Source of the DNA: Bacillota bacterium
GTDB taxonomy: Bacteria; Bacillota; Clostridia; Lachnospirales; Lachnospiraceae
Length of the DNA: 64,000 bases
Direction: 5' to 3'
NCBI GenBank assembly: GCA_023435895.1
Contig: JAEZLH010000004.1
Location: 124,001 to 188,000, forward strand
Shown here: positions 36,498 to 45,219 of the stretch, in pieces
Position numbering within the stretch: the first letter of the stretch is position 1
Layout of the letters: every line of letters begins with the position of its first letter
The notes under the pieces: generated by a model
Told to the model about the DNA's origin: nothing
The model's input: the letters and a program-made list of their open reading frames with translations, nothing else
The model's database searches: none
Program-made: the position numbers and the translations under genes

Positions 36498-37622
36498 TTA
36501 ATATACTTGTTGTAATATCTCTAAAATATCTTCTTTATTAAAGTTTACCGGATTATTATCCATTCTGCCATTGGTAAACGATTGAAGAACAAGTTGTTCT
36601 AAGTCGGATGGTTTTATATGATAATTAGATAATCTTAGTTCGGCTATATTGTGGCTTACTTGGTCAAGCCAAGGTTGAAGCCCACCATATTCACGAAATA
36701 GGTTAAATAAATCCTCGCTATTAGGGAAGTATCCTTTGTTTCTATGCGAAACAGCTCCTAATGTCATGGCAACGGCAATACCATGGGGGATATGATAAAG
36801 CATAGTGAGAGGATATGATATTGAGTGACATGCTGTAGTTCTGGTGTGTGAGAAGGACATTCCGGCTAATGCGGATGCCCGACATAATCGTTCTCTGTAT
36901 TCGAAATTTTCAGGAGAATGAATTGATAACGGCAAATACTCTAAAATAAGTTGTATGGCTCTATAAGAGATATCCTGTACTAAGGGGGAAGTATGTTTTG
37001 ACCAATATGCTTCCATTGCATGTGATAAAGCATCTAGTCCCGTAGATAAAGTTAACAACGGAGTTAGAGTCAGGGTCAATTCGGGTACAATAATCGCTTT
37101 GACAGGCAATAGAGGGGCATGGTCGATGGAATATTTCATTTTCCCCTGATGGTCCCAAAAAGTACCCCACTGAGTAAGCTCGGAGCCAGTTCCTGCTGTG
37201 GTTGGTATTGCAATTATATCAATAAAGTCAGAATGCTCTGTGTAGTACTTTTGTAGTATACCCTGTGTTAACAATTCTAGTGAGGAAACGCGGTCAGAGA
37301 TAGAATGAAATGCACTGATTCCTTTTGCCAAATCAATGGAACTTCCGCCACCCATTGCAATTATTAAATCTACAGGTTTCTCTTCTAATAACTTTAAGGA
37401 AGTCAATAAGTCTTCCTGTGTAGGATTTGGATTTATCTGTTTTATCCAAGTAACATGATTTGTGTTACTAAGCTGTTTTATTAAATTTTGAAACTCATAT
37501 CTTACAATGGAAGATTCACTAACAAGTAGGGCAATATTCCGGTTAGAATAAGCTAACAATTGTTCAATTAACTCTTGTTTGGTGCAAAAACTTAAATCGG
37601 TGGGACAGAAGGGATGACTCAT
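36498..37622 (-). CDS. Iron-type alcohol dehydrogenase, probable phosphonoacetaldehyde reductase
   Basis: This is a 374-residue group III (Fe-dependent) alcohol dehydrogenase. NAD-binding GGGSSIDLAKG and TTAGTGSEL are intact. Metal ligands are suggested by GLDALSHAMEAY, the TTACHSISYP His and the HIPHGIA His. It starts nine bases after the PEP mutase gene and follows a decarboxylase gene, which together make phosphonoacetaldehyde. In known phosphonate pathways, Fe-ADHs of the PhpC/FomC/DhpG type reduce that aldehyde to 2-hydroxyethylphosphonate. No aminotransferase is present, so 2-aminoethylphosphonate is the less likely product. The substrate assignment is by context. Confidence 0.85.
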   Translation of the reverse strand: MSHPFCPTDLSFCTKQELIEQLLAYSNRNIALLVSESSIVRYEFQNLIKQLSNTNHVTWIKQINPNPTQEDLLTSLKLLEEKPVDLIIAMGGGSSIDLAKGISAFHSISDRVSSLELLTQGILQKYYTEHSDFIDIIAIPTTAGTGSELTQWGTFWDHQGKMKYSIDHAPLLPVKAIIVPELTLTLTPLLTLSTGLDALSHAMEAYWSKHTSPLVQDISYRAIQLILEYLPLSIHSPENFEYRERLCRASALAGMSFSHTRTTACHSISYPLTMLYHIPHGIAVAMTLGAVSHRNKGYFPNSEDLFNLFREYGGLQPWLDQVSHNIAELRLSNYHIKPSDLEQLVLQSFTNGRMDNNPVNFNKEDILEILQQVY

Positions 37623-37631
37623 GATACCTCC

Positions 37632-39641
37632 TTATTCTTCTTCTGGAATTAAACGTAATATTTCATTAATGGGCATGCACATCTCATCGGCTTCCTTCGC
37701 CCTATGATGAACTAGTATGCTCTCTGCAGTTCTTTGCATTGCAGGGATGGAACTTCTTGTTAATTGGTTTGCATAGATAACGATATTGACTCCATGTTTT
37801 TCAAATTCAGTTTCATTTACTGCATTAAAGGACGTGGGTACCACAACAATATAAGTGTTTTGATCTTCAGCACGGAATTTCTCGCAGAATTCAAAGATTT
37901 CACCGGGATCTTTCTTTCGTGAATGAATCATAATACCGTCAGCGCCAGCTTTGACATAAGCAAATGCTCTTTGAAGTGCATCTTCCATGCCTTGTTCAAG
38001 AATTAAACTTTCAATACGTGCTATAATCATAAATTCCTTTGTCTTTTGCGCTCTCTTTCCAGCAGCGATTTTGGAGCAGAAGTTCTCAATGGAATCCTGA
38101 ACTTGTACGACTTCCGTTCCGAATAAAGAATTACGTTTTAAGCCTGTTTTATCTTCAATAATAATTGCGGAAACTCCAACACGTTCTAAGGTATGGACGT
38201 TATATATGAAGTGCTCAATTTGACCACCTGTGTCACCATCCAAAATAATAGGTTTAGTTGTTACTTCCATAATATCATCAATTGTCCTCATTCGAGAAGA
38301 CATATCGACTAATTCAATATCCGGTTTCCCTTTTACAGTAGAATCGCAAAGACTTGATACCCACATACCATCAAATTGATATGTTTTTCCGTCCTCTAAA
38401 ATAGTAGTTCGTTCCGCAATCAAACCAGTTATTCCACTGTGAGCCTCGATGATTGATAATGTTTTTTTCATATTCAACAGCTTTTTGAGACGTCCCCTTC
38501 TAAAATCGGGCATTGCCAACTGCTCTCTATAACGTTGTTCCAGCGAACGATAGATCTCATTTTTCGAATAAGGGTATTCTACCAGCTTTCCGTTCCAGGT
38601 TTTTAGGGTTTCGATCACTTCTTCCCTTATTGTTTTTTGAAAACCGGTTTGCCAGTCATCACCATGAACCACATAATCAGGCTGATATTTATTTAGGTTA
38701 TCCTTGTAACTTAAGGTGGATTGCAAAACTACTCGCTTAACCCCAATAATATTGAGCATGATTTCCTTCCGTTCCTGATAGGGAATCAAGGGAAAACGTT
38801 TATAACTTGCAACTGCCTCGTCCGAAAGAATACCAACGGTTAACTCTCCTAATTTGGCAGCTTTCTTAATGATATTAATGTGGCCACTGTGCAATATATC
38901 AGTGCTGAAGCACATATAGACCGATTTTGAATTCAAATCTTCTAAACGCTCTCTTATAATGAGTAGGTCATTAGGAGTATCAATTTCATTACATAATAAA
39001 TTCCCTACATCGAAGGGGTGGAGTTCACATTGATTAGTAACTTCATTTAATGCATTTTCCGCATAACAAGAAACCGTTCCGCGATTGCAATAATCACTAA
39101 TCTTATTCAGCCAGATGAGCCAATCAGCTTTCTTTAGAAAATAAAGGGGTTGAGCTGCAACAGCAGAATCAAAAAATTCAATACCAACCTTCTCTATACG
39201 ATTCTGATTAATGACTGCTTTAAAGTCTTTCTCAGGCAATTTGGCTGCATAACTTACCGCCATACAGCTTTGCTCTGTGCTTATTATTTGTTCCAGGATA
39301 ATATCATCAAGCACTAAATCCCCATGTAATAAAAGGATATCATCGTATGCAAATTCTTTGGATAAATAAATGGAATATATATAGTTAGTTTTATCATACA
39401 AAGTATTTTCTACAAAAGTATAGGTTAAATCAAGATCCAGTGCTATGCAGTATTCTTGAATCGCCTGGTGATAAAGCCCGGTTGTAATGATGATTTCAGT
39501 AACTCCGATTTCTTTCAGCTGCTTTAGTTGGCGACTTAATATGGTTTCCTCGTTTCGCAACTGTGTCATACATTTTGGCTGATTATCGGTAATGGAACCC
39601 ATTCTACTTCCTGTACCGGAATTTAAGATCAATGCTTTCAT
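37632..39641 (-). CDS. Nucleotidyltransferase - cytidylyltransferase - PEP mutase fusion
   Basis: This is a 669-residue three-domain protein. Residues 1-225 are a LicC/PntC/MobA-like nucleotidyltransferase (LNSGTGSRMGS, NQPKCM, LLLHGDLVLDD). Residues about 235-370 are a TagD-like cytidylyltransferase with the HSGH motif and the TVGILSDEAV strand. Residues about 385-669 are PEP mutase, with GLIAERT, DGDTGG and the diagnostic EDKTGLKRNS (EDKxxxKxNS). The mutase converts phosphoenolpyruvate to phosphonopyruvate, the first committed phosphonate step. The N-terminal domains could activate the final phosphonate as a CMP derivative. The gene begins two bases after the decarboxylase stop, so the proteins should be made together. 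Confidence 0.93.
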   Translation of the reverse strand: MKALILNSGTGSRMGSITDNQPKCMTQLRNEETILSRQLKQLKEIGVTEIIITTGLYHQAIQEYCIALDLDLTYTFVENTLYDKTNYIYSIYLSKEFAYDDILLLHGDLVLDDIILEQIISTEQSCMAVSYAAKLPEKDFKAVINQNRIEKVGIEFFDSAVAAQPLYFLKKADWLIWLNKISDYCNRGTVSCYAENALNEVTNQCELHPFDVGNLLCNEIDTPNDLLIIRERLEDLNSKSVYMCFSTDILHSGHINIIKKAAKLGELTVGILSDEAVASYKRFPLIPYQERKEIMLNIIGVKRVVLQSTLSYKDNLNKYQPDYVVHGDDWQTGFQKTIREEVIETLKTWNGKLVEYPYSKNEIYRSLEQRYREQLAMPDFRRGRLKKLLNMKKTLSIIEAHSGITGLIAERTTILEDGKTYQFDGMWVSSLCDSTVKGKPDIELVDMSSRMRTIDDIMEVTTKPIILDGDTGGQIEHFIYNVHTLERVGVSAIIIEDKTGLKRNSLFGTEVVQVQDSIENFCSKIAAGKRAQKTKEFMIIARIESLILEQGMEDALQRAFAYVKAGADGIMIHSRKKDPGEIFEFCEKFRAEDQNTYIVVVPTSFNAVNETEFEKHGVNIVIYANQLTRSSIPAMQRTAESILVHHRAKEADEMCMPINEILRLIPEEE

Positions 39642-39643
39642 AC

Positions 39644-40771
39644 TTATACCTCACTTAAAAAGTTCATAAAATTTATTTTGTTGTCTAGAGCGGAAGTCTT
39701 GGGTCGTCCCAAATCACTTCGAGATCCTAAGGCAGCCTTTATTTCAATAAAGATAAGCTGATTAATGGATTTTGCATTGGTAAGCACCAGGTCTAATTCT
39801 TCCATATCCTTCACGGAATAAGCTAGTGGATAACCACAACCTAAGGCAATCTGTACTAAATTTATGCTATTACCAACAGTGGGCATTCCTCCGACTGTTT
39901 CATGAGCTTCATTATTGATGACAATATGAATAAGGTTGGAAGGCGCTTTTGATCCAATAAGAGCCATAGCACCCATATGCATTAGAGCGGCTCCATCCCC
40001 GTCAATACACCATATTTTAGAGTTTGGTTTACTGATTGCAATCCCTAATGCAATAGAAGAGCAGTGTCCCATAGAGCCCACGGTTAAGAAGTCATATTTA
40101 TGTGGTTGAATTTGCTTGTCTCTAATTTCATATAATTCTCTGGAGGCTTTTCCGGTAGTGCAAACAATTGCATTATCAGCGGAATAAGAGGTGATTCGCT
40201 GAATGATGTCTTCACGGCTCATCGTATTATGATTTGAATATTGGACTTTTTTATCATAGGTCAGTCCCTTTTTTTTGACCACAAAGGCAATGCTTTTACC
40301 ATTATTCAATTGCGTTTGATAGAAAGGCAAGTTAGAATATAATTCCTCTACCATGGTACTTTCATCAATTATTTGTGTTGAAATATCCAATAGTTTTAAG
40401 AAGGGTAAGGTGATTTCACCTTGAAAAATGTGCTGTGGCTCATCAGGTACTCCTGGTTCTCCTCTCCAACCGACAATAAAGATGGAAGGGATCCCGTACA
40501 CTTTATCGTTTAGAAGGGAGGCAACAGGATTTGTGATATTACCAAGACCGCTGTTTTGCAGATATACGGCAGGAATCTTTCCGGTTGAAAGATGATATCC
40601 GGCTGCTAAAGCTACACAATTTCCTTCGTTTGCTGCAATAATGTGATTGTCTGAAATGCCATATTGATCTATTAAAAAATCGCATAAAGAACTTAATTGG
40701 GAATCAGGAACGCCGGTAAAGAAATTGCAATCTAAAGCGTTAATACACTCAATAAAATTAGATATTTTCAT
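39644..40771 (-). CDS. Phosphonopyruvate decarboxylase
   Basis: This is a 375-residue thiamine diphosphate enzyme of the Ppd/AepY type. It contains FFTGVPDSQLSSL, the ThDP-activating Glu in AANEGNCVALAAGYH, and the metal/diphosphate motif GDGAALMHMGAMA with a downstream Asn in IVINNEAHETVGG. It removes CO2 from phosphonopyruvate and so pulls the unfavourable PEP mutase equilibrium. It is the promoter-proximal gene of the operon. AAAAGGAGA is well placed before the start. Confidence 0.93.
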   Translation of the reverse strand: MKISNFIECINALDCNFFTGVPDSQLSSLCDFLIDQYGISDNHIIAANEGNCVALAAGYHLSTGKIPAVYLQNSGLGNITNPVASLLNDKVYGIPSIFIVGWRGEPGVPDEPQHIFQGEITLPFLKLLDISTQIIDESTMVEELYSNLPFYQTQLNNGKSIAFVVKKKGLTYDKKVQYSNHNTMSREDIIQRITSYSADNAIVCTTGKASRELYEIRDKQIQPHKYDFLTVGSMGHCSSIALGIAISKPNSKIWCIDGDGAALMHMGAMALIGSKAPSNLIHIVINNEAHETVGGMPTVGNSINLVQIALGCGYPLAYSVKDMEELDLVLTNAKSINQLIFIEIKAALGSRSDLGRPKTSALDNKINFMNFLSEV

Positions 40772-41317
40772 AGAGTCTCCTTTTAAAAACAGTTTGTGTA
40801 CAATATATCGGCAAAAACCGAGTAATCAATAACCCCTTGGTAAATTTAGAGATATAGTGTAATTAATGGTTTGTGGGAATGGGGGTTGGCATTCCGTGTA
40901 GGTTTCTTATGATAAATTTGAAATATGAACAGAGAATACGATATGCTTATTAGCAAACATTATTTTTAAAGCACCAGTTACAGCCTAATATACCTCAATT
41001 ATAACATTTTATCCTTCACTATTTTAACACGAACTGCTTTCTTATGAATTGACATGACCAATCTTAAGGCACTTGTTATTGCCCTAGCCTCAGTAAGGTG
41101 GTAAAATATATAAAATAGTACAAATTAAACATGGAAAGTGCCTAACAAATTGATACAATTAGAATAGGATTTACTTTCATTCTTATTCGGTGAATATTAT
41201 TAAGTTATAGTATTTCGTATAGATGCAAATGAGTTGAACATAATATAAAGGACTGTATACAAAGGAGTTGGAGTCAGCTATTTTATAGCTGTATTGCATA
41301 ATGAACAGGGGGCATTA
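40772..41317. other. Divergent control region between phosphonate and glycan operons
   Basis: This 546-bp AT-rich gap has no supported gene. It must carry promoters for both directions. The leftward candidate is at 40802-40831. Rightward, TTGATA (41150-41155) and TACTTT (41172-41177) with a 16-bp spacer are a weak possibility. Near 41215-41265 the sequence is AT-rich without a clear box. Confidence 0.55.
40802..40831 (-). promoter_or_regulatory. Promoter of the phosphonate operon, sigma-A-like or sigma-28-like
   Basis: On the minus strand, TTGATT (40829-40824), a 16-nt spacer and TATATT (40807-40802) make a sigma-A-like promoter. The same stretch contains a perfect GCCGATAT (40812-40805), the flagellar sigma -10, with only TATT at the -35 position (N16). 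Which sigma factor acts cannot be decided by eye. Confidence 0.5.
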
Positions 41318-43837
41318 ATGTATAAAAAGAAGAAATTAATCACAATCATCAATACACTGCAAGAAGCAAATGAGGAATTAAGAAATCGCCCGTTTAACAC
41401 AATTGAAGATATTGTACAGATGCTAACGGAGTGTCAAGAATTAGCAATCAGAATTGGGACTGATATTGATGAACGTGAGGATGGTTTAGGCAAAGAAATT
41501 GTGCATTTTTTAGAGGAGTACTGCGAACAAATTTATCAATTGAGCCTAAATCCATTGGATAAAAATGTATGTAAAAAGTATACCAAAGTAATAAGGAATT
41601 CACTTACCAGAATAAAGAATAGTGTAGAGAATGAATTACCGGAGGATAAGCCAGATATTGTATTCTTCCCATATAAGGCATCCATGTGGGATAGTTTAGA
41701 GAGTATTTGGATGGCAGCGAATGAAGATGAAAGTTGCAATGCAATTGTTGTGCCAATTCCGTATTTTGAAAAGAATACTGGCAACAGGATGTATTATGAA
41801 GGAAATGATTTTCCTGATTATGTTCCTATCATTTCATGGGAACAGTATAACCTGGAGTTAGAACATCCTGAGGTAGTGTATTTTCATAATCCGTATGATG
41901 ATTATAATTTTGTGACCAGTGTACACCCCAACTATTATGCAAGGAATATGAAGCCGCATACGGATTGCCTCGTGTACGTTCCTTACTATTCAACATCTGG
42001 TGGGATGAGTGAGGGACAAAGCTTGTTACCGTCCTATTTAATAGTCGATTATATAGTAATTCAGGCACCAAAACTCAGAAATTATTTTGATACTTCTATT
42101 CCCGATGAGAAATTCCTTCCCCTCGGTTCTCCTAAGTTTGATCGTGTTATTAAAAAATGTCAAAACCCGCCTAATCACCCAAGAGATTGGAAGGATAAGA
42201 TGGGGGGCAAAAAAGTGTATTTGTACAATACTAGCATCAACGGAATGCTAGAAAATACATTGTCATTCCTGCAAAAGATGGAGTATGTTTTTGAATGCTT
42301 TAAAAAACAGAAGGATGCTTGTCTGTTATGGAGGCCGCATCCGCTTTTGGAATCCACTTTAGCATCAATGAGGCCACAGCTGAAACCATATTACAATGAA
42401 CTTAAAAAGCGTTTCGTTGACGAAAATCTCGGTATTTATGATGATACACCAGACATAACAAATTCAATTGCACTTAGTGATGTATATGTGGGGGATGCAG
42501 CTTCTTCCATTACATCATTATTTGGAATAGCAGGAAAGCCACTTTTTCTATTAAATAATTATATCCATTCAGAACCGGGTGAAGAGGACTGGAGAGGAGA
42601 GATAATTACAGGCTTTAATCCTTTGAATGAAGACGATAGATGGATGGTAACTCAGGGAAATAAACTATATTATTCTGAACCAGGAAAATACGAATATCAT
42701 TATTCCTGCAATCTTTCAGAGTATTCATCTGGAAACTACTATCAAACGATTAAGACGATTGATAACATTGCTTATATCTGCCCCATTAATGCGCAAGACA
42801 TTTTGGCGATAAAGTCCGGAAAAGTTATAAAAAAAATTGAATTAATCAGAAGAACTGATAAAGGTTCGGTATTTTGCAGTGCATTAAAATATGAACAAGA
42901 TATAATTCTGATACCTGTAAATTACAGGGCCATCGTCAGATATAATACAGCTACGGATAAAATCACATATTACACGGAAAATGTGGATATATTTTCGAGA
43001 AAAACAAATGATGGAATTAAAAACGGAGGAGTATGTATTTTTCATGACTTTCTATTGGCTGCATCCCCTATCGATAATCTTGTATATGCATTAAATCTTC
43101 GAACCAACGAAAACCAGGTAATACAGATAGAAGGTAATAAGGAATGTGGAAGCTCTTGCTTAGTAGTTGATGAGGATGAAATTTGGATATTACCTAGACA
43201 AGGATACATTGTGAAAAGGTGGAACCCTGTAACTGGACGAGTGCAAGAGTATGAGGTATTTCCAGAGGAATTAAAGTGTATTCAGCCTTTTCAAAAACAG
43301 GAATGTTTGTATTTTCCCTTCGGTTATCCCGCTGTTACAAAAGACGCTTTATATTTGCCCGCAAATTGGGGAAATATATACGCAAGAATTGATAAAAAAA
43401 CAGGAAGAATCGAAAAATGGTCCCCCAAAAGGGAAGAAAATGAGGTAAATGAATATTACCTCCCTTCGTGCGGAAGTTATTATATAAGAGAAGAACAGGA
43501 TGGATTGTATACTTTTTTTTCAGTCACTGATAGAAAGCTTTATAAAGTGAATCTTGACTCTGGGGAATGCCTCAACATTGATATCAAATTTGATAAAAAG
43601 GAATTAGAACTTCATGAGTCCGGTTTTTCTAAAAGCGATGAATGGTTACAGTATTGTTGCAAAGAAAATGCTATAAACTCTCTTGGAGCTGTGATATCCG
43701 GCTATTCTAAGGGGAATGTATTTAATAAAGAAGAGCAGATAAAGGCTTATGAGAATGTGGTTGCAAATGCAGATGGAACCTGTGGCAAAAAAACACACGA
43801 ATATGTTATGGCTCATTTGAGAGGAGAAAACAAATGA
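41318..43837 (+). CDS. CDP-glycerol glycerophosphotransferase-like protein with beta-propeller C-terminus
   Basis: This protein of about 839 residues has three parts. A helical N-terminus spans about 1-115. A GT-B-like phosphotransferase region (about 115-450) resembles CDP-glycerol:poly(glycerophosphate) transferases (IVFFPYKASMWDSLESIW, LPLGSPKFDRV, CLLWRPHPLLESTL, SDVYVGDAASSITSLFGIAGKP). A C-terminal region of about 390 residues has repeated beta strands (YICPINAQD, ILIPVNYRAIVRYN, IWILPRQGYIVKRWNP, LYLPANWGNIYARID), as in six- or seven-bladed propellers. It probably adds an alditol phosphate to a glycan, with the propeller as a binding platform. The start is ATG 41318, with CAGGGGG upstream. 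It is the first gene of the long glycan operon. Confidence 0.82.
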   Translation: MYKKKKLITIINTLQEANEELRNRPFNTIEDIVQMLTECQELAIRIGTDIDEREDGLGKEIVHFLEEYCEQIYQLSLNPLDKNVCKKYTKVIRNSLTRIKNSVENELPEDKPDIVFFPYKASMWDSLESIWMAANEDESCNAIVVPIPYFEKNTGNRMYYEGNDFPDYVPIISWEQYNLELEHPEVVYFHNPYDDYNFVTSVHPNYYARNMKPHTDCLVYVPYYSTSGGMSEGQSLLPSYLIVDYIVIQAPKLRNYFDTSIPDEKFLPLGSPKFDRVIKKCQNPPNHPRDWKDKMGGKKVYLYNTSINGMLENTLSFLQKMEYVFECFKKQKDACLLWRPHPLLESTLASMRPQLKPYYNELKKRFVDENLGIYDDTPDITNSIALSDVYVGDAASSITSLFGIAGKPLFLLNNYIHSEPGEEDWRGEIITGFNPLNEDDRWMVTQGNKLYYSEPGKYEYHYSCNLSEYSSGNYYQTIKTIDNIAYICPINAQDILAIKSGKVIKKIELIRRTDKGSVFCSALKYEQDIILIPVNYRAIVRYNTATDKITYYTENVDIFSRKTNDGIKNGGVCIFHDFLLAASPIDNLVYALNLRTNENQVIQIEGNKECGSSCLVVDEDEIWILPRQGYIVKRWNPVTGRVQEYEVFPEELKCIQPFQKQECLYFPFGYPAVTKDALYLPANWGNIYARIDKKTGRIEKWSPKREENEVNEYYLPSCGSYYIREEQDGLYTFFSVTDRKLYKVNLDSGECLNIDIKFDKKELELHESGFSKSDEWLQYCCKENAINSLGAVISGYSKGNVFNKEEQIKAYENVVANADGTCGKKTHEYVMAHLRGENK

Positions 43838-45174
43838 CAAAGGTAATTACATATGGTACATTCGATCTCTTTCATGAGGGACATTATCGGCTTTTAGAGA
43901 GAGCTAAAGCACTAGGGGATTATCTTATTGTTGGAGTGTGCTCGGAGGATTATGATAGGGCAAGGGGGAAGCTAGGTGTAGTAGATTCTCTTTTAACTCG
44001 TATGGAGAATGTGAAAAAAACGGGCTTTGCAGATGAAATAATTGTAGAAGAGGCAGCAGGTCAGAAATACAGTGATATCAAAAAATATCATATAGATATA
44101 TTGACAGTAGGTTCGGATTGGACAGGCCAGTTTGATTATATGTCCGATTATTGTAAAGTAGTGTATATTGAGAGAACCAAGAATATATCCAGTACAATGC
44201 TCAGAGAACAGAAAGCAAAAATCCATAGAATTGGAATTGTTGGCTCTGGTCGTATTGCGAATCGCTTTATACCGGAAGCAAAGCTTGTTAGTGGTGTTAG
44301 TGTACAGGGAGTATACAATCCTCACACGGATAGTGCGAGAGAATTCGCCAAGAAGTGGGAAATAGAATACTATGAGGACATCGATTCATTCTATAGGAAT
44401 GTGGATGCAGTCTATGTAGCAACCCCCCATGAAACTCATTATAGATATATCAAGGAGGCATTGGGGCATGGCAAGCATGTAATTTCAGAGAAACCGATGG
44501 TATTGAGAAAGGCAGAAGCAGAAGAACTTTTTGAATTGGCCAAAGAAAATAATCTGGTTCTTATGGAAGGCATAAAGACAGCTTATTGCCCTGGGTTTAC
44601 AAAGCTTCTTGGTATAGCAACAAGTGGAAGAATTGGGAATATCAGAAATGTGGAGGCATGCTTTACAAAGCTAGAACATCCCAAAAACCGCGAGATGACA
44701 GATGTAATGTATGGTGGTAGCTTTCTTGAACTGGGAAGCTATTGTTTGCTTCCTCTTCTTAAACTATTTGGCACTGAATATGAAGAGCTACGATTTGATA
44801 CGATAAAAGATGAGGAAAACGGAATTGATCTTTTTACTAAAGCATATTTTAAATATAAAAATGGGCTGACGCAAGCAACTTGCGGACTTGGTGTAAAATC
44901 GGAAGGGAAGCTGATGATATCAGGCACCAGAGGATATATTGTAGTGGATGCACCCTGGTGGAAGACAAATTATTTTGAAGTACATTATGAAAATTCAGGA
45001 GAGGTAGAAAAACATTCACATACTTTTCTTGGAGATGGTCTTCGATATGAGATTAGTGATTTCGTCGCATTAATTAATGGCAATGACAAACGCGTTTTTC
45101 GCCTGTCTCGTGTGGAGTCCATATGTATGGCTCAGGTTATGGAAGAATTTATGAATAAAGACGGTCGTTTATAA
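43834..45174 (+). CDS. Cytidylyltransferase (TagD-like) - Gfo/Idh/MocA oxidoreductase fusion
   Basis: This is a 446-residue fusion. Residues 1-128 are a glycerol-3-phosphate cytidylyltransferase-like domain with GTFDLFHEGH (HxGH), SDWTGQFDY and ERTKNISSTMLRE. Residues about 131-446 are an NAD-dependent Gfo/Idh/MocA oxidoreductase (IGIVGSGRIANRF, VATPHETHYRY, SEKPMVLRKAE with the catalytic Lys). It overlaps the CDP-glycerol-type transferase by four bases. The neat interpretation is that one protein makes and activates an alditol phosphate (CDP-linked) for the upstream transferase; the exact alditol is unknown. The two domains are intact, not a frameshift artefact. Confidence 0.88.
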   Translation: MTKVITYGTFDLFHEGHYRLLERAKALGDYLIVGVCSEDYDRARGKLGVVDSLLTRMENVKKTGFADEIIVEEAAGQKYSDIKKYHIDILTVGSDWTGQFDYMSDYCKVVYIERTKNISSTMLREQKAKIHRIGIVGSGRIANRFIPEAKLVSGVSVQGVYNPHTDSAREFAKKWEIEYYEDIDSFYRNVDAVYVATPHETHYRYIKEALGHGKHVISEKPMVLRKAEAEELFELAKENNLVLMEGIKTAYCPGFTKLLGIATSGRIGNIRNVEACFTKLEHPKNREMTDVMYGGSFLELGSYCLLPLLKLFGTEYEELRFDTIKDEENGIDLFTKAYFKYKNGLTQATCGLGVKSEGKLMISGTRGYIVVDAPWWKTNYFEVHYENSGEVEKHSHTFLGDGLRYEISDFVALINGNDKRVFRLSRVESICMAQVMEEFMNKDGRL

Positions 45175-45219
45175 ACTTAGGATTAAGCGTACAAGTAGAT
45201 TAGGAAAGTGAACAATTAA

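Noticed and set aside
30413..45174. Frameshift or assembly artefact as the cause of the fused proteins (30413, 37632, 43834).
   Set aside because: Each fusion is one open frame with intact motifs in both or all domains and no stop or frame change at the junctions.
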